NCBI GenBank assembly: GCA_023382535.1
Contig: JAHDWA010000024.1
Coordinates: 1-64,000 of the forward strand
Direction of reading: 5' to 3'
Origin: Anaerolineae bacterium
GTDB taxonomy: Bacteria; Chloroflexota; Anaerolineae; 4572-78; J111
Length of the DNA: 64,000 nt
The position numbers and the translations under genes are program-made. The notes beneath the pieces are model-generated. The model was given only the letters and a program-made list of their open reading frames with translations. It did not search any database and was not told the DNA's origin. Shown here in pieces: positions 44,414 through 54,800 of the stretch. Position 1 is the first letter of the stretch. Each line of letters begins with the position of its first letter.

Positions 44414-46296
44414 TGAAATCGTGCTTTCAAGCCGGCGGAGCATTGCCGGTCAACTATCCTACCTATGTAGAGCGGCAAGCTGACCAGGATGCCTTGCGAG
44501 TTGCGTTGAATGGCGAATATCTCCGTCTTATCGCCCCCCGACAGATGGGTAAAACGTCGCTACTTAAGCGTTTGGCTCACCGATTAAATGATATGGGCTG
44601 GCGCTGTGCCTATGTAGACCTATCTCTGCTAATGGGGTTTCCAAAATCAATATGGTATGCTGAGTTCGGTAAAATCTTAGGCGAAAGTCTAACTCCGGGT
44701 CAAATTCCTAACTTATCCAACCAAATTGATTTACGTCGTTACCTGGTTAATATGGCCCTACCCTATGCCCAGGGTTATTCCTACATGGCTCTTTGCTTGG
44801 ATGAAGTTGAAGGGGCTGGTAAGGCCCGTGACATAGATAGCCAACCTTTCTCCGATACCTTTTTTATGACCTTGCGCAACCTGTATAACCAAAGAGATGA
44901 CTACAAAGGCACGCTGATTGTAGCCTTGGCTGGAGCAGTAGATCCTGATGAGTTAGTGACCGACCCCGATATTTCTCCTTTTAACGTTGGTCAGGAGGTA
45001 GGACTTGATGATTTCACCCAACCGGAAACACGAAACCTTACTAACTACTTGAGCGAATTGGGTGTGCGGGTGGATGAAGCCATCCATCAAGCAGTTTACG
45101 ATTGCACTAATGGACACCCCTACTTGACTCAGCGTCTCTGTCAAATACTCGAGCAGGCTATACACCGTGGTGAATTAACCACCCTTACCGCTGATGTTGT
45201 GACAGCCATGGTAGAACAAGCGCTGTTCAAACCAGCCAGCCCGCTTGAACGTGATAAAAACTTGAAGCATGTGAGCAAAATGCTAGACCATCTTTCTCTT
45301 CCAGCGGCACGACTGTGGTCACGCTTGCGAGCTGGTGAGACAGTTTTCCATCGGGATGCCAGTGAAGCCGTTTATCTGGAGCTTTATTTAACTGGGGCGG
45401 TTAAAGGTCAGGACGAAGAGCTTATAATTCGTAATCAAATTTATCAAAAGATTTTTGCCGACACGTTATCACAAACCAATATGGATATGAGGAATACCAT
45501 TATGCAAGAAACTGTGTGTATTTTTATCAGTTCAACTTGGCAGGATCTTCAGCCGGAGCGAGAAGCCGTGGAAAAGGCTTTGCATCGGATGCAAGAGGCT
45601 GAATTTTCCGGAATGGAATATTTTGGCAGCCGGCCGGAGACGCCCAAGGAAGCCAGCTTGACCGAAGTAGACCGCAGCGATATCTATGTTGGCCTTTTTG
45701 CCCATCGCTATGGTTCTGGTATTACCGAAGGTGAGTATCGCCGGGCGCGGGAACGGGGCCTACCTTGTTTAATCTATCTCAAAGATGATGAGGTGCCGGT
45801 CAAACCGGCCCATATCGAGCGTGACCCTGACAAGATTACCAAGCTGGAAGCACTCAAGAAAGAATTGAAAGCCCAACATATTGTTTCTGTGTTTACCAGC
45901 CCTGATCAGTTGGCTACTCAAGTGGCGACAGACCTGCATAACTTTTTGAGCAGGAAAAAGCGAACGGAGAAACCGGCTGAGTCGGGTCCGAAGTATCAGA
46001 TTACGATTGAGAAGGCCCAAGGTTTAGCCATTGGTGATGGAGCGACGGTTATACAGAATATCTCAGGGAAACAAGACATTCAGTCGCCTCAAGCGGGTGC
46101 TGACCAACGGTGCGCCGACTTGACCGAGAATATTCAGGAAACCTGGAGCCTGATCAAGCTGTATGAGGAGCAGCGCCGGCTGACCAGCGATCCCAAAGAA
46201 AAGCGCCGGGCCGAGCGAGAAATCGCCAATCTGCGCCAGCAGTTGGCAGAATACGAGGCCGAGGCTCGTAAGTTAGGATGCGAGCAGGCCATATAA
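44413..46296 (+). CDS. AAA-like ATPase + DUF4062 + RHIM-like motif + coiled coil
   Basis: 627 residues; ATG 44413 overlaps the upstream TGA (TGATG), preferred over TTG 44410. Domains in order: an AAA-like ATPase (APRQMGKTS with GKT at 46-48; CLDEVEGAG as Walker [13 protein letters not shown]), DUF4062 ([18 protein letters not shown] to CLIYLKDDE, about 367-470), the RHIM-like motif (527-545, [18 protein letters not shown]), and a coiled coil (about 565-620, [19 protein letters not shown]). DUF4062 is a Rossmann-like domain often found in STAND effectors. The motif could recruit or be nucleated by other cluster members, while the coiled coil matches the N-terminus of the next protein. The plan suggests an effector or adaptor linking several modules. 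Confidence 0.8.
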   Translation: MKSCFQAGGALPVNYPTYVERQADQDALRVALNGEYLRLIAPRQMGKTSLLKRLAHRLNDMGWRCAYVDLSLLMGFPKSIWYAEFGKILGESLTPGQIPNLSNQIDLRRYLVNMALPYAQGYSYMALCLDEVEGAGKARDIDSQPFSDTFFMTLRNLYNQRDDYKGTLIVALAGAVDPDELVTDPDISPFNVGQEVGLDDFTQPETRNLTNYLSELGVRVDEAIHQAVYDCTNGHPYLTQRLCQILEQAIHRGELTTLTADVVTAMVEQALFKPASPLERDKNLKHVSKMLDHLSLPAARLWSRLRAGETVFHRDASEAVYLELYLTGAVKGQDEELIIRNQIYQKIFADTLSQTNMDMRNTIMQETVCIFISSTWQDLQPEREAVEKALHRMQEAEFSGMEYFGSRPETPKEASLTEVDRSDIYVGLFAHRYGSGITEGEYRRARERGLPCLIYLKDDEVPVKPAHIERDPDKITKLEALKKELKAQHIVSVFTSPDQLATQVATDLHNFLSRKKRTEKPAESGPKYQITIEKAQGLAIGDGATVIQNISGKQDIQSPQAGADQRCADLTENIQETWSLIKLYEEQRRLTSDPKEKRRAEREIANLRQQLAEYEAEARKLGCEQAI

Positions 46297-46317
46297 AGTG
46301 AGACACCGAGGTGACTC

Positions 46318-47571
46318 ATGGCAAAGGACGTAAGTCAACAGCGCCGGCAAGATTTAGAGGATAATATTCGCGACAGCCTGGAATTGATCAAGCAATACGA
46401 GGACAAACACCGGCTGTCCAATGATCCCAAGGAACAGAAAGACAGCGAAAGTCAGATTGCCGATCAGCGTAGGCTGCTGGAACGGTACCGGGCAGAGTTG
46501 GCTGGTCTGGAGAGGGAAGCCGAGATCCCAACCGTTTCCTGGCCAACCAACATTCCCGATGAGCGTTACTACCCTCTTCCGGGACGCGAACATAACCTGG
46601 ACCAACTCTTGGCCGAATTGCGGGAGCCTGGAGGCGCGCCGGTTATGGTTATTGACGGTTTAGGCGGGGTGGGTAAGACGGCGATGACTGTAGAACTGGC
46701 CCGGCGGGCGCTGCGGGAAGGGTTATTTGTCGGCGCGGTAGGCGACAGCGCCAAGCAAGAATTGTTCGCCGGCGGCGAGATCATCCAGGTTCGCGAGGCT
46801 ACGCTCGACTTTAAGGCGTTGGTGGATGCCATTGCCCGGCAACTGGGGCGGTGGGAGATAACCACCATGAAAGAGGAAGAAAAAGGCCCGGCCTTGAATC
46901 GTGTCCTACGGCAGCAACGTTATCTGGTCCTGGTGGACAACCTGGAAACGGCCGACAACGCTACAGCGTTAGTGGCGAACCTGCGTGGTTTACTAAACGG
47001 CAGCCGGGCCATCGTCAGCAGCCGCAAGAAAGTACGCCACGACTTCATCCGGTCGCTTTCCCTGTCAGAACTCGATCGGGATGACGCTGTCTTCTTCCTT
47101 CGTACAGATGCGCAGCAGCGAGGGATTCAGCAAATCCTGAACGCCTCTGCAGAGAAGCTCAATGAAATTCATCAAGTCACTGGCGGTGCGCCTTTGGCTA
47201 TGAAGCTGGTCGTCGCCCAGGCCGGGTTTCTCGACCTGGATCTGATCCTGAGGCAGTTACGCCAGGCCGGCGGTGAACTATACCCTTACATCTTTCGCCA
47301 AAGTTGGGAGCAGATGTCACCTGGCAGCCAGCAGGTCCTGATCTATATCGGCCGGACTGTGGTCACAACCGTCAGTTGGGAGGAGTTGGCCGGCGTCGGT
47401 CTCGCCGGGAGCGAGCCGGAGTTGCTGGCGGCAATTGACCAATTGACCGCCTACTCTCTACTCGATGTCTTGTGGGCAGACGGCCGAGCCCGGTATGGCA
47501 TCCACCAACTTACCCGCCAGTTTATCAATAGCGATCTACCCCAGATATGGCGAGAGCAGGGGTTGCTATGA
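46318..47571 (+). CDS. NB-ARC ATPase with N-terminal coiled coil matching its neighbour
   Basis: 417 residues with GAGGTGA 4-5 bases before the ATG. Residues 5-63 (DNIRDSLELIKQYEDKHRL..DPKEQKDSESQIADQRR) closely resemble the C-terminal coiled coil of the preceding protein, suggesting homotypic binding. The NB-ARC core has Walker A GLGGVGKT (114-121), YLVLVDNLET, SSRKK and GGAPLAM. It stops after the winged-helix region; the repeats expected at the C-terminus are in separate genes. Its stop overlaps the next ATG (ATGA). Confidence 0.82.
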   Translation: MAKDVSQQRRQDLEDNIRDSLELIKQYEDKHRLSNDPKEQKDSESQIADQRRLLERYRAELAGLEREAEIPTVSWPTNIPDERYYPLPGREHNLDQLLAELREPGGAPVMVIDGLGGVGKTAMTVELARRALREGLFVGAVGDSAKQELFAGGEIIQVREATLDFKALVDAIARQLGRWEITTMKEEEKGPALNRVLRQQRYLVLVDNLETADNATALVANLRGLLNGSRAIVSSRKKVRHDFIRSLSLSELDRDDAVFFLRTDAQQRGIQQILNASAEKLNEIHQVTGGAPLAMKLVVAQAGFLDLDLILRQLRQAGGELYPYIFRQSWEQMSPGSQQVLIYIGRTVVTTVSWEELAGVGLAGSEPELLAAIDQLTAYSLLDVLWADGRARYGIHQLTRQFINSDLPQIWREQGLL

Positions 47572-48818
47572 GTAATGCCGGAATGGTGGCTGTTCAGGTA
47601 GCGTCAGAGGCTGATAAAGTACCAGTGTATGATATCGTTCAACACTGGCAGTCAGCGGACCGGCTGGCGGCCGGAAATCGCTTAAACCTGGCCCGCCACT
47701 ACCAGGAGCAGTATGACCGGCTTGACCTTGAGTTTACCAATCTACGAATCTCCCAGGTCTGGCTGGCCAACCAGGGAGGGGAGGCCGAGGCCGCGCTTCT
47801 ACTCGCTTATGTCGAAACGCTGGCTCCCTATCTCCGCCAACGAGGCCTCAACGCCGAACTGCTCCGCTGGTGCAAAGATGGCTTGTCCGCTTGCCGGAGG
47901 CTGGAGCAAAACCCGGCGCGACTGTTGTTACTTCGGAGTGAAGCTCAGAACCTGCTTGGACGATGGACTGATACCGTCGCCAGCATTCAGGCCGCGATTG
48001 GGGCGAGCCAGGAATCAGACCCGCCAACGCACGCCCAGGCGGTCCTGGCTCTGGGACGTTTGTGGTTCAACCAGGGTGACTATGATAAGGCTCTCAAGAC
48101 TCTGGCCGAGGCTGAAACGCTGTTGGAAGCACAGGCAGATTATACGGGTGTGGCTACAGTTCGCTCAGAGTTTGCCGCCTACTATCTTAACCGAGGAGAA
48201 CTGGATCAGGCCCTATCTCTCTACCTGGAAGTGGACCGGCTGCGTAAGCAGGCCGGGGCTACGGAAACATCCGACCAGATACTGATGATGTTGGGTGTTG
48301 TTTATCGGAAGAAAAGGGAGTACGACCGGGCTACTGCCTACTTACAACAACTCCTCACGCGGGCCCAAGCCCGAGGTAATAAGGGGGCAGAGGCGACTGC
48401 CGCCCACCACCTAGCCTGGGTCTATCTCAACAAGGGGAACGCCTCTGAGGCTCGCCGCTTTTGTGGACAGGCCATGACTCTGTACGATGAGATCGGCGAT
48501 CTGCGGGGAGCCTCGGATGCCTTCGAACAGTTGGGATTGGTTGCCCTGGCCGGGGGAGAGAATGAGGAGGCTCTGTTTCATCTGAAACGATCGCTAAGCG
48601 TGCGCCAGGAGTTGAGCAACCAACACGGCGCAGCCAGCAGTTTACGCCACCTTGCTCTGGCCTATTTGCGAATGGGACATCTGGGTGCTGCGGTCAGCTA
48701 CTTGTGGCAAAGTCTATGGGCCTATCATCGTCTTCGCATGCTCAGTCGGCAGCGCTGGTTGGCAATATTGCATGAATTCTGGGACTGGACGATTGGATAC
48801 AGACGATGGACAGTGTAG
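47568..48818 (+). CDS. TPR protein, detached repeat half of the NB-ARC system (first)
   Basis: 416 residues; start at ATG 47568 forming ATGA with the upstream stop (an upstream in-frame start at 47547 is within the NB-ARC gene). It begins with a winged-helix-like stretch (VPVYDIVQHWQSADRLAAG) as if continuing an NB-ARC protein, then 7-8 TPRs (LMMLGVVYRKKREYDRATAY, HHLAWVYLNKGNASEARR). It lacks the shared N-terminal domain of the other TPR proteins. Translational coupling makes it likely that NB-ARC and repeats work as a split receptor; a fission of one ancestral gene would explain it. Confidence 0.75.
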   Translation: MSNAGMVAVQVASEADKVPVYDIVQHWQSADRLAAGNRLNLARHYQEQYDRLDLEFTNLRISQVWLANQGGEAEAALLLAYVETLAPYLRQRGLNAELLRWCKDGLSACRRLEQNPARLLLLRSEAQNLLGRWTDTVASIQAAIGASQESDPPTHAQAVLALGRLWFNQGDYDKALKTLAEAETLLEAQADYTGVATVRSEFAAYYLNRGELDQALSLYLEVDRLRKQAGATETSDQILMMLGVVYRKKREYDRATAYLQQLLTRAQARGNKGAEATAAHHLAWVYLNKGNASEARRFCGQAMTLYDEIGDLRGASDAFEQLGLVALAGGENEEALFHLKRSLSVRQELSNQHGAASSLRHLALAYLRMGHLGAAVSYLWQSLWAYHRLRMLSRQRWLAILHEFWDWTIGYRRWTV

Positions 48819-49999
48819 CAGCCAGAGATCAGATGGTCGAGAATGTTGCCTTCTTCCAGCAGGCTTCAGCCATAGCTGCTTCCTATCGCCTGTCCTTTGT
48901 TCAACAGGAGTCTCATCACCGCCAGGCTTTGGAACAGGAGCTGCCCAACCTCTGGCAGGCAGCCCGGCAGAGTTATGAGCAGCAGGCCTGGGAGCAGATC
49001 ATGGCTTTCCGCGATGCCTTGCAACCTTTCCTGGATCTGCGAGGTCATTGGATTCAGAGCTTGAGGCTTAATGAATGGGCTATTGAAGCCGCCCAGGCTG
49101 TGGGAGATCAACTTAGCGTTGCCCGCTGGACCCACGACCGGGCTGACATTCTGCATCAGCAGGGCGATTACACTGAAGCTGAGAAGCTGTACCGAGCGAG
49201 TGAAGAAGCTTATCGCGCTTTGGGCAAAAAGGACCTGGCTCTCCAAAGCCGCCACATGCGGTCGTTAGTCGTCCGGGCTGAGGGTCGACTGGCTGAAGCC
49301 AACTCATTATGTGAGAGTACGATTGGCGGGGCCAGGGCATTGGGGCTGGATCGTTGGTTGGCCCATCCCCTTTACGTCCGCGGTCTCCTGGCCTGGGATA
49401 ATGGCGACTTTCGCCAGGCCAGGCAAGCCGTGGAGAAAGGACTTTCGCTTCTGGTCGATACAGAAGAAGTGGCGATGATCGCTCAATGCCGTCACTTTCT
49501 GGGCGAACTGGCTCTTTTGCAGGGCAACTTGGCCGAAGCCCGGTTTCAGCTGGAGAACAGTCTACAACTCAGTGAACGGGCTGGCATTTTGCGGCGGGTC
49601 GCGGCAACCCAGCGGCTCCTGGGAGACCTGGAACGGCTTGAAGGGAATCATGAAAAAGCGGGTAAGCTCTACCATAAAGCCCTGGAAACGGCCACCCATG
49701 TAGGAGACCGGCCCCAGAAGGCCCGGCTGCTGATCTCACAAGCCCAACTGATGGCTGGTTTAGGTCAAACTCAGCCCGCCGTTGATTTAATGATAGGAGC
49801 AATCTCCACGTATGAAGAAATAGGAGATGCCCGAGGTTTCATCACTGGTTCGCTATTGTTGGTCCAGCTATACTTACAGCAAAGAAAGTTAGGGCAGGCT
49901 TTGAAGATGGCGCTGGCGGCTCTTAAGAAAGCCCGGTCATCTGGCTTACTTCGGCCAAGACTTTTGCGGAATCTGCTGCGACGCCGGAGCCGGCTGTAA
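48806..49999 (+). CDS. TPR protein, detached repeat half of the NB-ARC system (second)
   Basis: 397 residues, overlapping the previous gene by 13 bases. Its first 80 residues (VENVAFFQQASAIAASYRL ... ELPNLWQAARQSYEQQ) resemble the corresponding start of the previous TPR protein (LARHYQEQYDRLDLEFTNL), so the two are probably diverged duplicates. TPRs follow (HFLGELALLQGNLAEARFQL), and the end is strongly basic (RPRLLRNLLRRRSRL), which could bind nucleic acid or membrane lipid. No RHIM-like motif. It closes the operon that starts at 41483. Confidence 0.72.
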   Translation: MDSVAARDQMVENVAFFQQASAIAASYRLSFVQQESHHRQALEQELPNLWQAARQSYEQQAWEQIMAFRDALQPFLDLRGHWIQSLRLNEWAIEAAQAVGDQLSVARWTHDRADILHQQGDYTEAEKLYRASEEAYRALGKKDLALQSRHMRSLVVRAEGRLAEANSLCESTIGGARALGLDRWLAHPLYVRGLLAWDNGDFRQARQAVEKGLSLLVDTEEVAMIAQCRHFLGELALLQGNLAEARFQLENSLQLSERAGILRRVAATQRLLGDLERLEGNHEKAGKLYHKALETATHVGDRPQKARLLISQAQLMAGLGQTQPAVDLMIGAISTYEEIGDARGFITGSLLLVQLYLQQRKLGQALKMALAALKKARSSGLLRPRLLRNLLRRRSRL

Positions 50000-50065
50000 G
50001 GGGTTACGGCTCGTCGTTTACGGCCGATCATACTTCTGACGGATTATGGGGATGCTAAATTGACG

Positions 50066-50310
50066 TAGCTTGTACTACCGTACCGATAAAGATACTATGG
50101 CAAGGCAATACTATAACAAACGCCTGACTCTCCATCAACAAATAGGTAATCGGTACAACCTGGTATAGATCATTTTTAATTTGGGCTTGCTGCCGCATCA
50201 TCAAGTAAAACCAGATGGGACTCAACAATGCTTTGTGCAGAATGCCACCCTCTTTGACGAAATTGGTGATGCGGATAATGCCAATATTACCGACAGTGAC
50301 GTAGCTGTTG
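50066..50310 (+). pseudogene. Decayed copy of the 3' end of TPR protein B
   Basis: Read from about 50066: YYRTDKDTMARQYYNKRL, TLHQQIGNRYNLV-stop, IIFNLGLLPHHQ, then QQCFVQNATLFDEIGDADNA. TPR B ends YHADEDTIARQCYDESL, SLHQQTGNRHGLAQV, MFNLGLLLRRQ, QQCFLQSATIFEEIGDTDNA. The match is clear over about 75 residues, with an internal stop and no start. It shows that the TPR/STAND cluster was duplicated and partly lost. Confidence 0.85.
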
Positions 50311-50400
50311 TAGACCTCTTGATCAATGCGAGACACAGGTAACACAAAGCCCAACTGCGAAGAATTGACTGATAATGTGAGTAACAGAATTGGGTGATTC

Positions 50401-51456
50401 GTGAATGGCATGCACCAAAATGACGAGTTAACCTACTTTGTCGAATATATCCATCTCCAATTGCAAACGGAGCCAATAGCTGGACTAGGTATATGGGGTA
50501 ATCTTTTTGGGCGTTTCCGGGAAGAAGGGCGTTATGATCTCTGCCAGCAACTACTCCGGGTTATCAAAATCCATCAACTACCTCCCTACGGCATTGGAAT
50601 TGTGCGCTATGGTGAGGGATGGTTGTATGACCGTATGGGACGTTGGCAAGAAGCAATTAATGCTTTTGAGGCCAGTTTAGCCGCTTTTCATACAGCTAAG
50701 ATGCCCGCATTGAATGTGGAACTCTGGACTAATATCGGTTCAATCTACCAGGATCAAGGCCAGTGGTCAAAAGCGGAAGAGGCATATCAAGCGGCTCTGG
50801 CGGCGGCCAAGCAATATGAAAATCAACTTGGGTATGGCCGCATTCTCAACAATCTGGGTAACTTGTATCAAATTCAGAACAAAACCAAACCAGCCGAGCA
50901 ATGTTACCGGGAAGCCATCCCCATTCTGCAAAAAGGAAGTGATATGTATAACGCTGCGGCCGCTCAGGTAGGATTGGGAATGGTCTATCGTGATCAAGGC
51001 CGGTTACAAGACGCGTTGGAGAGTTTCGTTAAAGCGTTATCCATCTTTCAAAATCTGAACAATCTCTATGGGCTGGGTTCTACTTTGGCCAGTATTGCCC
51101 TACTTTATCATGTTGCCGGTAAGTTGAGCGAGGCTAAAATGCAATACGAGCAAGCATTATCCATTTTTATCCAGCTAAACGACCCGGTGAATACTACTAA
51201 AACCCTTGGGAATCTGGCCCTCGTTAGCCAACAGCAAGGAGATTTAGACAAAGCGCAGCATTATTTTTTAGAGGCTCTGGCCGGCTATGAAGTATTAGGC
51301 GATGCTCATGGCCAAACAATGGTTTTAGTTAATTTAGCTCGATTGCACAAACTACGGGGTGAATTAATGCAAACGGACTCGTATTCAAATAAGGCCCGGA
51401 TGTTAGCAAAGGATTATGGTTTTGAAGACCAACTGACTCGTTTAGAGGGCTTATAG
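50401..51456 (+). CDS. TPR protein A', intact paralogue of the IS21-split gene
   Basis: 351 residues from GTG 50401 (ATG 50410 also possible). The shared N-terminal domain is well kept (YFVEYIHLQLQTEPIAGLGI..FREEGRYDLCQQLLRVIK), followed by six or seven TPRs (ILNNLGNLYQIQNKTKPA, TLGNLALVSQQQGDLDKA). It aligns end to end with the reconstructed protein A and may back up its role. It sits between two pseudogene relics, so it is the survivor of a duplicated block. Confidence 0.82.
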   Translation: MNGMHQNDELTYFVEYIHLQLQTEPIAGLGIWGNLFGRFREEGRYDLCQQLLRVIKIHQLPPYGIGIVRYGEGWLYDRMGRWQEAINAFEASLAAFHTAKMPALNVELWTNIGSIYQDQGQWSKAEEAYQAALAAAKQYENQLGYGRILNNLGNLYQIQNKTKPAEQCYREAIPILQKGSDMYNAAAAQVGLGMVYRDQGRLQDALESFVKALSIFQNLNNLYGLGSTLASIALLYHVAGKLSEAKMQYEQALSIFIQLNDPVNTTKTLGNLALVSQQQGDLDKAQHYFLEALAGYEVLGDAHGQTMVLVNLARLHKLRGELMQTDSYSNKARMLAKDYGFEDQLTRLEGL

Positions 51457-51502
51457 GAGAATTCTGGTAGGTAAGTGTCCCTACCTCATAAATGATGCGG
51501 CA

Positions 51503-51541
51503 AAGTCAGGGTCGGAATTCCACATAGCCCGACTCTGACTT
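51503..51541. terminator. Strong dyad, possible terminator
   Basis: AAGTCAGGGTCGG (51503-51515) pairs with CCGACTCTGACTT (51529-51541) over 13 positions with one wobble. No T-run follows on the plus strand, so it may instead be Rho-linked, a processing site or a repeat. It lies 47 bases after TPR A'. Confidence 0.4.
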
Positions 51542-51800
51542 CATCAAAACAACAGCCTAAATTTCTTAAAACTTTGCGAGAATTGGTAGCGACTTCAAAT
51601 GAGTAAAGCGAAATCCGAGTCAAGCAAATATAATATCCAAATTGGTCAGGCTCAAGGCCCTGTCATCGGCGACTATGCTCACGTGGAGCAGCATTTCCAC
51701 GCGGCCCCACCTCCCCCACCACCTGCCTCACGCGAGGAACTTCAGATAGCTATTCAATAGGCCAGCGCCGAAGTACGAAACTGCCACAATTAATTTCTAG
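51540..51800 (+). pseudogene. Decayed copy of the TPR D / RHIM-STAND junction, with a 53-codon RHIM-motif ORF
   Basis: Bases 51545-51601 copy the end of TPR D (PKFLKTLRELVATSNE versus PKFLEILHELLATINE). Then ATG 51599 opens a frame to 51760 copying the N-terminus of the STAND at 37368: SSKYNIQIGQAQGPVIGDYA, an FHAAPPPPPP linker, then ASREELQIAIQ and a stop where the original continues. Homology fades by about 51800. The 53-residue ORF keeps the motif without any ATPase, so it is either a dead relic or a free motif peptide. Confidence 0.85.
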
Positions 51801-51858
51801 GAAACACCCTAACTGAGCAATTTTACTTTTTACAAACATCCATCATACCTGATAATGA

Positions 51859-54800
51859 GTGAGTTATAAAATGGTCAGGAAAGCACTAGACAAAGAAATT
51901 CAAGAAGCACTTGGCGAGGGCAGGAAAAATCAACAGAAACATCGCTACCTGAACTGGTGTAAATATCTGCATATTGATTTGCTTTCTCAATCTGAAGTTG
52001 GTCGGATGGCTCAGTTGCCACTAGGACCACACGAAATTTACTGCGACTACTACACAGGTACTCAAAGTGTGAATGTCGAACTCATTGCAACTCATTTTAT
52101 CGAGGAACATTGTGTGGATTGTCCGTTTCATGAAGAGGTTCACCCAGACAACTTGGGGAGAGCAATCGTTGAAAAAGCTCGCGAACGTCGGAGTAAGTTG
52201 AGCCCAGTGCTACAGGCAAAACAGAAGCTACAAGAACTGGTACAAGTAACGGACCCAATCGCCATCCTTGAACAGGATATCACAACAAATCGAGAACTTT
52301 CAGCAATATTGGTTCTACTTGAAAATGATCAACATAAGCAGCAAGCTTCTGAAAAAGCATTGACTGTTGCCCAAGAATTGGGCGCTGAATTATTCAGCAT
52401 AGAAACCGTGCGGGTTCTTGCAACTTACTTTGCAGACCCTAAAGTCGGTGAAAAGATTATCCAGATCATAAGAATCCTGTGCAAGCGAAATGTGGATTTT
52501 TATGATGCTGTGATTGAGTCAGCAAAGTATGCTTTCGAAGATGGATATTACTGTGAACCTTTAGCTTACCTGTTGGGAGATTACATAGCGACCACTAAGA
52601 ACGCGTCCATGGTTGCAGATTTGATACCACTGCTGATGGCTCACCATACCGGGATGTTGGGAATTGGGAGCCGCAGACCATCGGAAGGAGCCATCTATGC
52701 ATTGCGATCAATAGCTGAGATAGATATTGAGCCAATTTCTCAAGCTATTCAGTCCTGTTTGGAAGAGGGGGACAAATACAGTCGCCTTCAGGCGTGTGAC
52801 ACCCTAGATTTTCTTATTGAGCCTTATCCGGAGCTAGGAGAAAGATTCTTTAAACCGCTCCTGCACTCCTTGTATCTTGAAGAAGATATGTATGACCGGT
52901 CGGCTGATGGAGCAACTGTCCAATTATTAGCACAGATCTTAAATCAAAACCTCTCAGAGAGGTTACCAGTGATGGAGCAATTTTATGAGAATGCTCCATC
53001 TAATATAAAAGCGCTCGTCCTTAGAATTTACGAGTCGCTAGCTGAACAGACTGATGACAAAATTGTTCTGGACCAGTGCATCTCAAAAACTCTTCATACA
53101 TTAGCTGCGGGTCTTGATTACGTTGAAACCTTTGAGGGATGTGCAGATTTCTTAAACCAGCTGGCTTGGAAACGACCAGAGTCGTTTCTGGACCAGTTTG
53201 ACTCACTTATTGGGGCTTTTGCTCTTATCGTAGACCGACCGACTGAAATTCGGCAGGAAAAGGCAAATAATTCTTTGGAGTGGATGGATCGAGAAGGATT
53301 TGCTGCTCAGTGGGATGGGATTGTTAATCGGGTGAAGGATGCTATAGAAAAGGTCGGACGGAGCAAACCTGAGATTGTAGCACCGATTCTTCGTCGAACT
53401 ATTACTAACGCGAATAGCAAAACTGCGGGAAGATTCAAGGGGCGACTGATTGCCATTCTGGGGCAGATCTGTGGGAGGAGTCTATCTGAGACCCAAAACT
53501 CAATCCCTATGCTATTTGGGCTGCTTGTAGATAACGATTCCCCAATAGTTCGTGGCAATGCTGCCAGAGCCTTTGGTGATATAGCCATGTATTGGGGCGA
53601 TATTCTGCCCAGAGATGTATTGGACCTATTAAAAGAATTGCTCTGGCGTGAAACAAACGTCTATGTGCTTTTGAGCCTGATTGAGGCTTTCAAGACTATT
53701 CATATACCAGATTTAGAATTTGCTACATCGGTCTGTAATGCTTTAGTTGCCTGGGAAAATTCTTTTGATAGCCGCTGGGACAAAGAGAAGATTATGAACA
53801 CCCTACTCCGTGTGGCTTCCAAGTTTGAGACATTGCGACGAGCCCTCAAACCTTGGCTATGGCGGTATTGTCATCACGAGGATTACTGGATTCGTCGGAA
53901 AAAACTTGAGGATTGGTATCGCTGGAGTCAGAAATATCCAGAATATACCTTCTACGAGTTTATCCAAGCCACTTTGCAATTCTATCGCGACTTCAAGACC
54001 AATACAAGAGATTTTAATGGTTTAGAACAGCCGTTTAAAGATTTGCTACGGATCCCGCGTAGTGAATTCATAGAACATCTATCGGCCATTATAGAAATTG
54101 GTAAAAGTAGTCAGGGTGCAGATTACATCTGGAATTGGAACCAGCGAGATTTTGCGATGCTTCTCTCTCTCAAAGAGTATTACTCCGAGTCTGCACAGTT
54201 ATATCTCGATCTGATCGAGACGCTTCCGGCCGAGCCTCGATATGATAGCTACCGGCGTTATCTTCAAATTCTGGCATACAAAGACTCAGCAGAAGCAGCA
54301 GTCCTAGAGGGCGATCTGCAAAAAGCATTGGACTGGTTAGAGGAAGCAGGAAACTTCATTGACCAGGGGACTGATGATCTCGAACAGACACAAATTGTGC
54401 TTCGGCAAAAGCTGCTTCGTTTATTGAATGGATTTGATTTGTCCAACGTAGAAACTTTTATTACTGAGGTTGAAACTATTCGACGACAATATGTTGTCAT
54501 ATTCGAGGAACATTTTCAAGAAATTCACGATGTGGACGAAAATTTCTTCCGTTCTCTGGACAATCTGTTAGAGATGCTTCACTACCTCTGCAAATGGGCC
54601 AAAGCCAGTCTTCGAGCCGAGGATAATCCCAGCCGGTACATTGAAGCGGCTCGTAATCAGCTCGATCTAGCAAGCGATTTTGCGAATCGGTCGGATAGTG
54701 CATTATTCGCCGAGCATCTCAAGGTATTGTTATCGACCTTGGAATCAGTGAACCGTGTCCGTGAAGTCGTATCCTTTGTCCAACAAGTTGCTTTAGTACC

